A DNA stretch of 64,000 bases from Acorus gramineus (taxonomy: Eukaryota > Streptophyta > Magnoliopsida > Acorales > Acoraceae), in the NCBI GenBank assembly GCA_030737835.1, contig CM060848.1:7276063-7340062 (forward strand), given 5' to 3'. Made by a program: the position numbers and the translations under genes. Of the stretch, positions 11,200-22,692 are shown piece by piece (positions within the stretch are counted from its first letter, which is position 1; each line of letters starts with the position of its first letter). Below the pieces are notes generated by a model. That model was not told the origin of the DNA. It ran no database searches and saw only the letters and a program-made list of their open reading frames with translations.

Positions 11200-14100
11200 C
11201 ACTACAAGAAAATGTACCTTTAGCGACGCCTATTACCGACGGCCACATTGAAAACCATCACTCTTAATATTTCAGAAACTGAAATTCACGATTGAAATGA
11301 GAATTACCGACGGCCACAAGTAGGCCGTCGCTGTAGATGTCTCGAAAAATAGTTTTTACCGACGGCCAGTCTTCGGCCGTCGCTAATACGTTTCTTAATA
11401 AAATGTTTAAACCTTCAACATCCGTTAGCGACGGTCCTTAAATACAATACCGACGGCCAGTGGCCGTCGCTAAAAATGCAAGTTAAATTCATTAACCCGG
11501 TCTCTGTTTTTTTAACCCTAAAAAGTTGAGCCGCCTCATTCCCTCTCTCCCTTTCGCCCCCACCTTTTTCGAATCGGCACCGTGGATCTCCCGGACCACC
11601 TCACTGGAACCGTCGCTCTCATCGGAACCTCCATCGCCGGAGTCACCCCCGCAACCTCCTTCCTCTCCAGACACCCCCCTGCGCTGCCATCTCCCTTTGC
11701 TCCACACCGCCATCTTCCCTTTCTATGCAGCCCCCGATGCGCTTGTCCTTGCTCCGCATGTCTCACCCGGACCCCCATCAAGGACTTCTCTCTGCCTTGG
11801 CCGATCTACCGATTTGTGAGACTATAGATTGAGGTAATGTCGATTTGCCCTATTTTCTTTGTTTGTGGATTGTTGTTTGATTTTAGGGTTTCTTTTATTA
11901 TGGTAAAAATCTACAAAATGGACTACTTATTTAATTCAATCTCTTTTGTTTTTCCTTAAAAGAAGAGGATCACTCATTGAAACATACGATCGTGATCCAT
12001 GCCTTCTCTGCGATATTTTATTTTATTCGTTCATATTGTATGTGATTAGAGTTATTTTTTCATGCCTTTGAAACTGTAGTTTGTATATATGTTGTTTATA
12101 GAAAGAAAAAAAATGATGAGGTAATTTTTCATTTTTGGGTTTTGTTAAATTTTTTATCTCAAGATGGTTTGAATTGTGGGAAAAATTATTATGTTGGTGT
12201 TTGGTGGGCACTTGTTAGTTTTTCTAATTCTGTTTTTCCAAGCTTTCCATGGGATTGTAGGATTTTAGTCAAGGGAATAAGTTTTACTGACATTTTATAA
12301 TGAGGACAACGTGCTTTGTTCATTGGTTTCATTTTAATTTCCGAATGCTATGCTGAAAATGTTGGCTCATAAGACATCCAAATTAATGTGTTGTAGTTAA
12401 TTAATAATGTGTCTTTCAAGATTTAACAAAGTCACCAAGATGTTGGACTTACATCCTTACCATAAAGATGCAAGCGTACAAGCCTGGCAAGTGAAGCTTC
12501 ATAAGAAGAGAGAGATAAGTGTTAAGGAAGGAATCTTTTACCAAAATAACTAAACAAAAGTTCCTGAGTTGCTTTGGGGCCAACCTGGATGATAGATTCT
12601 CATACAAGAGTAATTCTAGGCTCTCAAATAGTTCCCTTGCTGCCTCCTTGTTGGATGTGCATCTCCATGCTCTCCGATAGCCCAACATAACTACAATGCC
12701 AGCTCAGTCTGAAAGAGGAAAGACAAAGAGTGAAAATGAACATTAATAATCCCATAATTTAACTCTAGGTGAAATTTTCTTGGGAGATCTAAGCTTATCA
12801 GATGACCACATATCATCCATTTCATATTTATGTCTGCATGTTGCCCGGTAGAATTGGAATGTTTTAATTACATGTTGGTGTTAATGTTGTTCTGCTGAAT
12901 TTACAAAAAATGGGTGGTTTAAAAGTGTCTCCACCATTCTTTAAAAAACCTATACATAAAAACATTGTATGCAGATAAGACAGGTATCAATGTTTTAAAG
13001 TCTGAAACAAGATATGGTGCATCAATTAGCAGAACACAAGACCAAAGTGGTTTTTTTTTGAAGTATTAATACTCCATTTCCACATTTGATGAGACATGAT
13101 CTTTTGAACCCCTCACATCTTAAATTCACCTAAACCTAAGTGTTGGACTTACATCCTTACCAGAAAAGATGTTGGATTTAACAATAGCTACAACTTTATT
13201 TAAAATATATATATATATATAGCTACAACTATAGGTTCTAGTTTACTAACAGGTAACAACTATATGCAAAGGGTGAACTTAGCAAATTTAACATACTAAT
13301 TAAATATCCTAATTAACATAAAAGATGAGTGGCAATTATCATGCATTCCAATATTCAAATGCTAGCTAGAGCTGCTAGATGGAATTAACTAGAATATAAA
13401 CTGAACAACTTGATAGTCTTAATCTTGCAAATAAGAACCATAAACACATGATGGCCTATAAACACATGATGGTTTCTTTTACTATCGAGAGTGATGATGG
13501 TTACTTGAATCCCATTTGTTTCTAATGATGCTTTGTGTTTTTGTCATCATGTCTTCCTCTTGACTCCTTATAATCATTATCACTATTATAAATATATTAA
13601 AAATATTCTTCCATGGACAAACTGCTCATTCATTAATTTTTTTTGATGTTGTAAAAGTGAATATGCCATCCATTGACTTGATTATATTTTCAACTATGCT
13701 ATGTTTTTATATACAGGGATGAATCTCAACCCTCTATGGAGAGTCGATGTGGGAGGAGAACTGCAAGGAAGTAAAGCTACCAACAAAGAGGATTCGTTCA
13801 ACTTGTAAAGTCACGTTTGAGGGAGATAGCCTCAACATAGGAGTTGTTCAATTTCATGCAATACATGATCCCCCACCCACGTTAACTTGGTAAGTCGTTC
13901 AATTGCTTTGCTAAATTTATTCAACATTGTTGATTATGTTGTGGGAATTCAATACTAGAATTTAATTTTTTTCTATTGTTTTGAAAGTGAACACATTTTC
14001 CATTACTTAATTATATTTCAATCTATGCAATGCTTTTTACACAGGGATAAAGCACAATCCTCTATGGAAAGTCGATGTTGGAGAATAGTTGCAAGAAAGT

Positions 14101-14643
14101 GGAGGCTCAAACAAGAATGATTATTTAAAAAAAACCTTCTACGAAGAGTTAGCTTTTCATTAGAGTTGTAAGGAATTTTTTGATGAAGCTATGTTACATT
14201 TTGAATTATGAAGATGTTTTATTCAAACTTTAGTAAATTCAAGAATTCTTAAATTGTGATTGTGAATGAAATATCCAGGAGTATGATTGTTGAATGACTT
14301 TTGAACTATTCAATAGAAATTTTGACAAAAATCAGCAAATAAAAAAAATAACATTAGCGACGGCCACCGGTCGTTGGTAAATATATAAAACAACCAAGCT
14401 TACAAAACCTTTGAAAACTTTTAGCAACGGCCATCGACCGTCATTAAAAGCTATACATAATTAACTATGGTTACTCTTTACCTTATTAGCGACGGTCAAG
14501 GCCGTTGGTGTAGATATTAGAGACGATACTTTGAGCAACGACTTCCGACAGTTAGGCCGATCGTCGGTAAAGCCTATAGCGACGGCTTTGGTTACCTTTA
14601 GCGACGGCTTTGGTCGTCGATAAAGGCTCTTTTTCTTGTAGTG
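11200..14643. mobile_element. CACTA (En/Spm-type) element without visible transposase
   Basis: It begins CACTACAAGAAAA and ends TTTTTCTTGTAGTG, the inverted CACTA terminus. Both ends hold arrays of GCGACGGCC/ACCGACGGCC motifs in both orientations (about 11220-11475 and 14350-14630), typical CACTA subterminal repeats. The adjoining trinucleotides are GAG (11197-11199) and GTG (14644-14646), an imperfect 3-bp duplication. The interior has a Pro/Ser-rich, exon-like segment at 11520-11830 ending in a donor-like GAG/GTAATG, and two related exon-like units near 13720 and 14045. No TNPD/TNPA domain is recognisable, so it is probably non-autonomous. It interrupts the Tekay LTR just before its conserved GGCTCACCCCTCGCAT segment. 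Confidence 0.88.
13645..14115 (+). repeat. Duplicated exon-like units inside the CACTA element
   Basis: Two related segments, about 13645-13800 and 13975-14115, share an AT-rich lead ending in an acceptor-like ACAG followed by GGGAT and then CCTCTATGGA and GTCGATGT. The copies have diverged by substitutions. Both look like intron end plus short exon, but the translated product is not recognisable. Confidence 0.5.
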
Positions 14644-15082
14644 GTGGCTCACCCCTCGCATGTTGTTTCCTCCAATTGTCGCCCAGTCGGATCTGAAGGA
14701 GGAGCTCCCTTAGGTGCAGTATTAGCAGCGGTGCAGCATCCGTGTCTTGGATTTTGTGAGAGAGAGGCCATTAGCATCCCCCTTTTTCCTTGTATGTATT
14801 GATACTCGTGCTTGTGCATAGTATATGTGCATGGATGTCCTTTGTTTTATATTGGCTCTCACAGGACAGTTGATTATGTAATCTGGTCTGTAATATGTTT
14901 TTGGATTTCAGACTTAGTCGTTTAGCTTCCGCTATATTGTTACATATATATGACAGCTATCTTTGTTAGTTGCTTTGTTGCCTTGGATGTCATATTAGAG
15001 TCTTTATTGATCTCGTTATTGATAGCTGATATTATATATTTGCCACGTCATAGGGACGGCCGCCCTGGGGCGTGACAATAGT

Positions 15083-15094
15083 TGGTATCAGAGC
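15083..15094 (+). other. Primer binding site, initiator Met tRNA
   Basis: TGGTATCAGAGC, the standard plant retrotransposon PBS complementary to the 3' end of initiator Met tRNA, starts 5 bp after the LTR end at 15077. It fixes the element's orientation as plus. Confidence 0.9.
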
Positions 15095-15173
15095 CTGGTC
15101 CTGTCAGAGAGATGAGTCCTATGATTTCTATATGAGTATTCTGATTCTAGTGTTTGTTTCTTAGGTTGCTGAT

Positions 15174-16495
15174 ATGCCTCCTCGCAGACGGATACATGGA
15201 CGTGGTCTCCATCAGGCCCCGGAGGTTTCTGAACCTGCCGGAGGTGAGGAGTCTGCTGGAGAGTCCTCGGCCATCGGGCCAGGACCTGCACAGGAGCCTC
15301 CTACATGGGAGCTTGCTTACGCTCGTATGGCAGATCTTCTGGAGACTCAGACCAGGGCACTGGAGGCCTAGACTACGGCGTTGGCTGAGCAGGCGCGAGA
15401 AATCTAGGAGCTGTGGGTGGCCTGCGAGGTGATTCACCAGTTGTTCAAGAGGTGCCCCCTGTACCGGTGGAGATTCCTGTGGAGGGAGTTCACGGACCCC
15501 TGGAGAGGGAGGGGCTGTGGCGCGTGTGCATCAAACCGGCCTCACCACCTTTCTGAAGCTTCACCCTCTTGAGTTCCATGGCTTGCCCCCGAGCATTGGC
15601 TGATGGAGATAGACAAGATCTTCTCAACCATGCACTGCACCGGCCGCCAGCGTGTCTCGTTGGCCACGTTCATGTTGAAGGGTAACGCCGCCGACTGGTG
15701 GGCTACCCGATCTGTGGACATCCCCGAGGGTGTGGGGCGACTTCTATGGACTGGGTTTCGGAGTTACTTCTTGGCGGAGTATTTCCCATTCCTGACACGT
15801 CAGACTATGATGCGGGAGTTCGAGCAGCTGACTCAGAGCACCATGTCAGTGGCAGACTACTCTGCACGTTTCACAAGGCTTTCTCGATTCACCCCCGCCT
15901 TGGTCATGGATGAGGAGACGCGATGTCGTCAGTTTGAGATGGGACTCAATAGCACCATCAGGGTGCACGTTACCTCTCAAGCGTTCTCGAGGTACACAGA
16001 CCTGGTGTCTCGTGCGAGGACTGTCGAGCGAGACCTTGGGGTTCCCAAAGTGGTTCAGACCCCTTCTACGGATCAGGGGCCCCCCAGGAGCCAGGACCAG
16101 GAACATCGCAAGAGCAAGCGGCCCTGCTTTGATCGACCAGCGGCTGCCGCTACTCCACTTGAGGTGGTGCCAGTTCGTGGACCTACACCCATTGCTGCGG
16201 TTCTGATCCAGGCTAGACGACCGGAGATGAGGCATCGTTTCCACTGCCAGCCAGTCAGACATATGGCCCAGGCTTGCCCCGATGCTGACCAACCTCCTAT
16301 GCCTTGGCAGCAGCCGCAGCAGCAGCAGCCACGCCAGTAGCAGCAGCCGCAGCAGCCACAGGGTGGTCGTGTTCATCAAATGAGGCAGCTGGCGTAGCCT
16401 GCGAGGCGTGCCCCTACTCCTCAGCCGCAGCTTGTTCAGGGGCATGTTGCAACACTTACTACCGAGGAGGCGCAGGCTTCAGGTAGCGTTGTTTG
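15174..16495 (+). pseudogene. gag: Tekay Gag, decayed
   Basis: The start MPPRRRIHGRG at 15174 matches the starts of the gag frames at 46932 (minus) and 62148. The Retrotrans_gag core ([15 protein letters not shown] at about 15690, then FEQLTQSTMSVADYS) lies in the open segment 15603-16340. The zinc knuckle near 16230 reads RFHCQPVRHMAQAC, so the first Cys of CX2CX4HX4C is lost. Gln-rich repeats follow. In-frame stops, several of them CAG to TAG (for example 15369, 15405 and 16338), plus indels before 15600, make it non-coding. It once made the capsid protein that packages element RNA. Confidence 0.85.
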
Positions 16496-19400
16496 AGGTA
16501 TTGTTCTGATCTCCCAGCTTCCTGCTTATGTGCTATTTGATTCTGGGGCCACGCACTCGTTCGTGTCTCCTGTTTTCGCGAGACGGATGGGTGCGGTGTC
16601 GGCCCCCCTTGATGCTATGCTGGAGATTTCGTTACCGGTCGGAGACCGTATTCTCCTCCGCTCTGTTTATCGGGGGTGTTCCGTGGTGATCGTGGAGCAT
16701 GAGTTTCCGGTGGAGTTGGTCGAGCTCACCATGACGGACTTCGATGCCATCTTGGGAATGGATTGACTCTCAGCTAGTCACGCCAGTATCGACTATTTTG
16801 CAAAGTCAGTCTCTTTCCGCATCCCGGGTCGGAGGTCTTTCTAGTTTGTGGGCGATCGGGACGTAGCTCCTTTGGGGTTCATGTCGTCCATCCAAGCGTG
16901 GAGACTCCTTCAGGGCGGATGCGAGGGTTTTCTGGCATGCATCGCTGATGAGGATGCACCATTGCGGGCAGATATCAGTCAGACTCCGGTCGTGGCAGAA
17001 TATCCAGAGGTTTTTCCCGATGATCGTCTGGGTCTACCACCGGATTGCGCGATCGAGTTTGAGATTAATCTAATTCTGGGGACCGGGCCAATTTTGAGAG
17101 CTCCATACCAGATGGCCCCAGCAGCTGAAAGTGCTCAAGGAGTAGCTAGAGGAGTTTCTCAATAAGGGGTTTGCAAGTCCGAGTGTCTCTCAGTGGGGAG
17201 CCCCTGTGCTGTTTGTTCGGAAGGACGGTTCGCTGCGCCTTTGTATTGATTACAGGTAGCTGAACAAGCAGACCGTGAAGAACAAGTACCCCTTACCGCG
17301 GATTGACGATCTATTTGACCAGCTCCAAGGAGCGCGTGTCTTTTTGAAGATTGATCTCCATTCGGGCTACTATCAGCTGAAGATCCGGGAGTCGGATATT
17401 CTGAAGATGGCCTTTCGTACCCGTTATTGGCACTAAGAGTTTCGAGTACTGCCATTTGGGTTGACGAATGCGCCGGCTGCTTTCATGGATCTGATGAACC
17501 GGGTGTTTCAGCCTTTCCTCGACTCCTTTGTGGTAGTCTTCATTGATGATATTCTGGTGTACTCGATGAGTCTTGAGGAGCACGCTGACCATCTTCGCAC
17601 TATCTTGGAGACCTTGGCCCAACATTAGTTGTTCGGCAAGTTTAGTAAGTGCGAGTTCTGGTTGGAGCGTGTGGCCTTCTTAGGCCATGTGATTTCCTGC
17701 GAGGGCATATCTGTGGACCCAGACAAGACGCTCGCAGGGTCAAATTGGCGACAACCGTCGAACCCCACCGAGATTTAGAGCTTCCCAGGTTTGGCGTGCT
17801 ATATTAGGAGGTTTGTCCAGGGTTTCTCGAAGATATCCGTCCCTCTGACCCGCCTCATGCGGAAGGATGTCCGGTTTGAGTGATCCCCATCTTGCAAGGA
17901 GAGCTTCCTGGAGTTGAAGCAGAGACTCACCTCAGCACCAATTCTTACCATTCCATCTGGGAGTGGTGGATTCGCAATCTACTTTGACGTATCACGGCTG
18001 GGTTTGGGTTGCGTCCTGATGCAGTATGGTAAGGTTGTTGCTTACGCATCGCGTCAGTTGAAGCCCCTGGAGCAGAATTACCCAACCCATGACTTGGAGT
18101 TAGCAGCGATCATCTTTGCACTGAAGATATGGAGGCATTACCTCTATGGCGAGGAGTTTGAGCTCTTCACGGATCACAAGAGCCTGACTTATTTGCAATC
18201 CCAGCCGAAACTTAACATGCGTTAGCGACGTTGGGTCGAGTTCCTGAAGGACTATGATTGTGATATCGCTTACCATCCGGGTAAAGCGAATGTCGTGGTC
18301 GATGCTCTCAGTAGACAGCCCTTGGGCATGGCCACCCACTTGGTTGTACGTCATTAGAGGCTTCTGGAGGAGGCCGCTTGCTGGATCAGAGTTTGGGAGA
18401 CGCCTGTTGGTGGCTTTTTGGCCAGGTTAGTGGTGCAGCCCATTCTCCTTGACGAGGTTCGCACGGCACAGGGGTGGGATCCTCACTTTCTGGTCCTTTC
18501 TGAAGGCGTCGCCTGGGGTGAGCGACCGGATTACCAGATTCGCGAGGACGGAATCCTACGGTTCAGAGGCCGGGTATGTATTCCTGATGACGCAGAGCTG
18601 AAGCAGAAGATCTTGGACGAGGCCCATCGTTCGAGGTACACAGTGCATCCTGGTGGCACGAAAATGTAGAGGGGCCTTCATTGTGGCTACTGGTGGCACT
18701 AGATGAAGGTGGATGTTGGCCGCTTCATTGCCCGTTGCTTGGTGTTCCAGCAGGTGAAGTCGGAGCATCAGTGTCCTGCGGGGAAGCTGTAGTCCATTGA
18801 GATTCCTTAGTGGAAGTGGGAGCAGATCACCATGGACTTCGTTTGGGTCGCGTTGCCATCTGGGTGATCGTCGACCGACTGACTAAGTCCGCTCATTTCC
18901 TGCCCATCCGACTCACCGATTCTCTGAACACCTTGGCACAGTTGTTTGTCTCTGAGATTGTTAATCTCCATGGCACTCCAGTCAGCATCATTTCTGATCG
19001 AGACGCGAGGTTTACTTCGAGGTTCTGGCGCAGCCTCCAGCATGCCCTTGTTACGAACCTCCACTTCAGTACAGCGTTTCATCCACAGACGGACGGGCAG
19101 TCGGAGAGGACAATACAGACCTTGGAGGACATGCTGCATGCGTGCCTGCATTCTCGACTTCGGGGGTAGTTGGGAGAGGCATCTCCCGTTGGTGGAGTTT
19201 GCCTACAACAACAGCTACCACTCGAGTATTTAGATGGCACCGTATGAGGCACTCTACGACCGCAGCTGTAGATCTCCCTTGTGTTGGGACGAGGTTGGAG
19301 AGCGCCAGTTGGAGGGGCTAGAGATCATCCGTCAGACCTCAGAGAAGGTTAAGACAATTCGTGAGCGTATCCGCACCGCTCAGAGCCGTCAGAAGAGCTA

Positions 19401-19550
19401 CGCCGATCATCGTCACCGTGAGCTCGCCTTCAAGGTTGGTGACCAGGTTTTCTTGAAAGTGTCCCCGTCGAAGGGAATCTTCCGTTTTGGTGTGCGTTGG
19501 CAAGTTGAGTCCGCGTTTCATTGGGCTATTTCTAGTCCTTGAGCGGATTG
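16496..19550 (+). pseudogene. pol: Tekay protease-RT-RNase H-integrase, decayed and 3'-truncated
   Basis: Protease keeps [13 protein letters not shown] at about 16540. RT is recognisable ([12 protein letters not shown] near 17347, FIDDILVYS near 17540). RNase H retains the [15 protein letters not shown] block near 18090 and FTDHKSL near 18166. The integrase HHCC and DDE regions follow ([11 protein letters not shown] near 18630, [14 protein letters not shown] near 19080). The frame is broken by more than fifteen stops, mostly TAG or TGA replacing CAG, TGG or CGG codons of the intact relative at 42-47 kb. The similarity stops near 19550 within the integrase C-terminal region, so the chromodomain and 3' LTR are missing, and the sequence switches to a minus-strand copy. 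Confidence 0.88.
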
Positions 19551-19559
19551 GAGAGGTGA

Positions 19560-21814
19560 CATGGTCGCCAAACCCGAAGGTAAGCTCCTGGTGACGATGA
19601 CCTGCGTAGCCCTTCTGTCGGTTCCGGGAGGTGCGGATGCACACCCGAACTAACCTGGCCACCGCAAGGTCAAATAAATAACTTATGGCCCCTCCAACTG
19701 GCGCTCTTTAACCGTCCCAACACTAGGGAGGTATAAAACTATGCCCATAGAGTGCCTTTTACAGTTCCATCTGGATGCTCGAATGGCAGTCGACTTGCAA
19801 GCATACCCCACCAAATGGGTGGTGCCTCACCCAACTGCCCCAAGTCAAGCACGCAGGCACTTAGCATGTCCTCCAAGGTCTGAATTGTCCTCTTTGCTTG
19901 GCCATCCATTGGCGGTGAAACGTTGTACTTAAATGGAGGCTCGCGCCAAAGCCTGCCAAGGCTGCGCCATAACCTCACAGTAACCCTCGCGTCTCAATCG
20001 GAAATAGCTCCGACCGAAGTGCCATGAAGATGAACAATCGCGAAGGCAAAAACCCGCGTCAAGGCGTCTAGGGACTCAGTCAGTCAGATAGGGAGGGAAA
20101 CGCGGACTTAGTCAGTCAGTCAATGATCACCTAGACGGCGTCGCGACCCGAATGTGACTTTAGCGAGCCCACAATAATCCCTGATAACCCACTCCCACAT
20201 CCACTGAAGAATCTCGATGGAGTGACGCTTTCCAACGCGATGATGATTCTCGAACTTTGCCTGAGGGCATGCCATCCTGGGGAAACAAGGTCACCCATAT
20301 CGCCTTTTCATCGCGCCACTAGCAATCTCAACGAAGACTACCTCAAAGTAGTCCACGGAGGCCCAATAAAACTTTTGAGATCCACGAAGGCATCCGGCGC
20401 ATTCGTCAACCCCGACAGCAGTACTTAAAACTCGTAGTGCCCAAAACTGTCACGAAGGCCGTCAACGGAATGCCCGACTCTCGGATCTCCAATTTGGGGT
20501 ACCCTGCGCGAAGATCGATCTAAGAGAAGACACTGGCTCCCGGAGCTTGGTCAAACAGATCATCAATTCGCGGCAAGGGTACTTGATCTTCAACCTCCAC
20601 GGGGAGATCAAAACAATTCCTCGGACGATTAAGTCCAGATTCTGCTCCTCGAGCATGGCTGGCGCTCATGATGACACTTACACGCTGGGTAAGTTGCTCA
20701 ACCGCACTTAATCCACAAGACACACAATAAGAGGTCGTCAAACCCTGACAACGCCTATTCGATGTCATCTACCTGATATGGCGGCTGAGTCCCATCACAA
20801 ACGCTAGCATCGCGTCTCCTCATTTACGACCCATGTGGGGGCAAAACGTGACAGTATCGCAAACTGTGCTTCACATGCCGCCAGAGATAGGTCGCTCAAC
20901 TATAACCATTGGAACTCCAGCATCCTGCACTCAATGGGCAGATTCATCACGGGGAGTCCACGCTCTCGACATCATCCAGTAGCACTCTCCCGGTGTGGCC
21001 TCTACCTGGTAGCCTCCCATGCCCACTATCTCTGCCATATGGGCGCACCAACAAGCATAGTATCTGGGAGCACCTCACAGGGCTCTAGCCTCAACCGGGC
21101 AGCTACAATGCACAATGATATATCGAAGCGACTCCAGATGCCACTATGAAACCCTGTCCACAAGCGATCGCCCACCAAGCTGCAATAGGATGCACCCAAT
21201 CCCGATCGTACGCATCACCACTCGCTACAGCACCTTCCAAGTGAGAGGAAAAATCAATCATCAAATAGATGCTTCAAAGGTATTCCTTGACTAGGAAAAG
21301 AACCCCTTGGGAGGGCACCATGAGGTCCCGATATAGGATATCATGACAACCAAACAAGGAACACGGAGTACCCTAGCCCGGGTCTCAACGATGACCACGA
21401 AAGGCCCCTAAATCTTGAGTAGGAAGACTGGAAGAAGACATCACCCCTTAATGAGCAATATGCCACATCCTCAAAACTTGAAACTGGCGCTGCACGCGAA
21501 CTCCATGGTTACCAGCAATACCGATGCACGGGAAAGAAGCTCCATTATCGAGACGCAATCCATACCTTAGAAATTGCAACCAATTCATTTCTATCGTACT
21601 ACTGGGCTGGAATCTCCTACCCATGCCTTAATCCCACAACAGGCGACCCAACAATTGACCCTATTCAGTCAACCCAGTCGACAACTTAAAAGGGGGTCCA
21701 GGGGTGGCTACGTCCACGTGCATGGATGCAAGGAGGCATGTCAGCAACCTAAGATAAACTTCTAAAAACCAGAGTACTCGGATGACAATCCTACAACTCA
21801 TCATCTATATGACT
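19560..21814 (-). pseudogene. Minus-strand Tekay gag-pol remnant, rearranged
   Basis: Minus-strand similarity runs from the integrase C-terminus (about 19560-19660, GHRHQELTFGFGDHV) and integrase core (near 19890, [15 protein letters not shown]) to an RT segment (about 20340-20600, the complement of 44520-44730), and ends with a gag start near 21700-21760. At only 2.3 kb it has lost about half of the coding region. Between about 20930 and 21430 it holds a piece of Tekay LTR (compare 27790-27900 and, inverted, 10880-11050), so internal and LTR segments are scrambled. No frame is intact. Confidence 0.75.
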
Positions 21815-21838
21815 AGACTTAGGCTCTGACAGGACCAG

Positions 21839-21850
21839 GCTCTGATACCA
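21839..21850 (-). other. Primer binding site (minus), first copy
   Basis: The complement reads TGGTATCAGAGC, the initiator Met PBS, 5 bp from the LTR edge at 21856. It belongs to the minus-strand element whose gag relic lies just to the left. Confidence 0.85.
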
Positions 21851-21855
21851 ACTTT

Positions 21856-22653
21856 TGTCACGCCCCAGGGCGGCCGTCCCCGAGACGCGGCAATATATAA
21901 AGTATCAACTATCAATACCTGAGATCAACAAAGACTCTAACAACAACACACAAGGTGGCAAGGCAAAGATAAATGATAACTGACTGAAAAACGGAAGCAT
22001 AAGATATCAACAATGTCTGTAAACCAAAAACATTATTACAGACTCGAATACACAATCATTGTTCTGTGAGAGCCAAGTCTAGTCCAAATAAAATACAACC
22101 TGTGCCACATGCACGATTTACAATACATAAAATGACTCTAGGACTACTGACAGACTCGCACTCGCCACTCGCCAGACAAAACGTTCCACGCACATAAGAC
22201 CACGCCACAGGGAAGCTCCAGCTCCACGCCCAACACTGCCCCTGAAAAGAAACAGTATGCGAGGGGTGAGCTACAAGCTCAGTGAGTGGCTGGAAACCAA
22301 TCACCATTACAACAGTTCAATGTTAAGGCAATTTCCTTTCAAGGAAAACATGGGTGAAAACCCAATGGATAACATGGTCACGCGGCGGCGCGACCAACCT
22401 CACCCTCACCCTCACTCTCACTCCTGGAGGGAGACTCTTGGGACTCTTGGGGAGAGACCATACCGTTGGTCGAAGAGACGCGGAATTACTGGTCTACACA
22501 ACATTACTGGATCACCTACATCGAGATAACAGCTCAACGACGTCCTTGAACAGCGATACGTAACTGGATCCAACAACTATGGGAACGGACAAAAATGAAT
22601 GGGTCACGCGGCGACGTGACTTCACCTCATCCTCACCCTCACCCTTAATGGTG
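21856..22653 (-). repeat. Partial Tekay LTR (minus), about 0.8 kb
   Basis: It begins TGTCACGCCCCAGGGCGG and parallels the first 0.8 kb of the next LTR (22693 onward), with visible substitutions. It then stops abruptly at CACCCTTAATGGTGAC, where a second copy of the PBS block begins. Confidence 0.8.
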
Positions 22654-22675
22654 ACTTAGGCTCTGATAGGACCAG

Positions 22676-22687
22676 GCTCTAATACCA
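22676..22687 (-). other. Second primer binding site copy (one mismatch)
   Basis: The complement reads TGGTATTAGAGC, one base off the canonical PBS. The surrounding 39 bp (22654-22692) repeat the block at 21817-21855, including CTTAGGCTCTGA and GGACCAGGCTCT. Confidence 0.8.
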
Positions 22688-22692
22688 ACTTT

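Larger units (their letters stand above)
7880..15077 (+). repeat. Tekay-type 5' LTR (plus), split by hAT and CACTA insertions
   Basis: It starts TGTTATATATGTGTC and ends GGGGCGTGACA, the same ends as the other Tekay LTRs in the window. It is followed 5 bp later by an initiator-Met PBS. Without the hAT element (9115-10038) and the CACTA element (11200-14643) it is about 2.8 kb, close to the 2.9-3.9 kb of its relatives. Inside lie a 160 bp tandem duplication (8031-8342), a GC-rich block (about 8890-9114 and onward after the hAT element) and the GGGTGAGGGTG motif (about 11060) typical of this family. The bases before it (TTAGC) have no matching duplication because the element's 3' LTR is gone. 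Confidence 0.85.
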
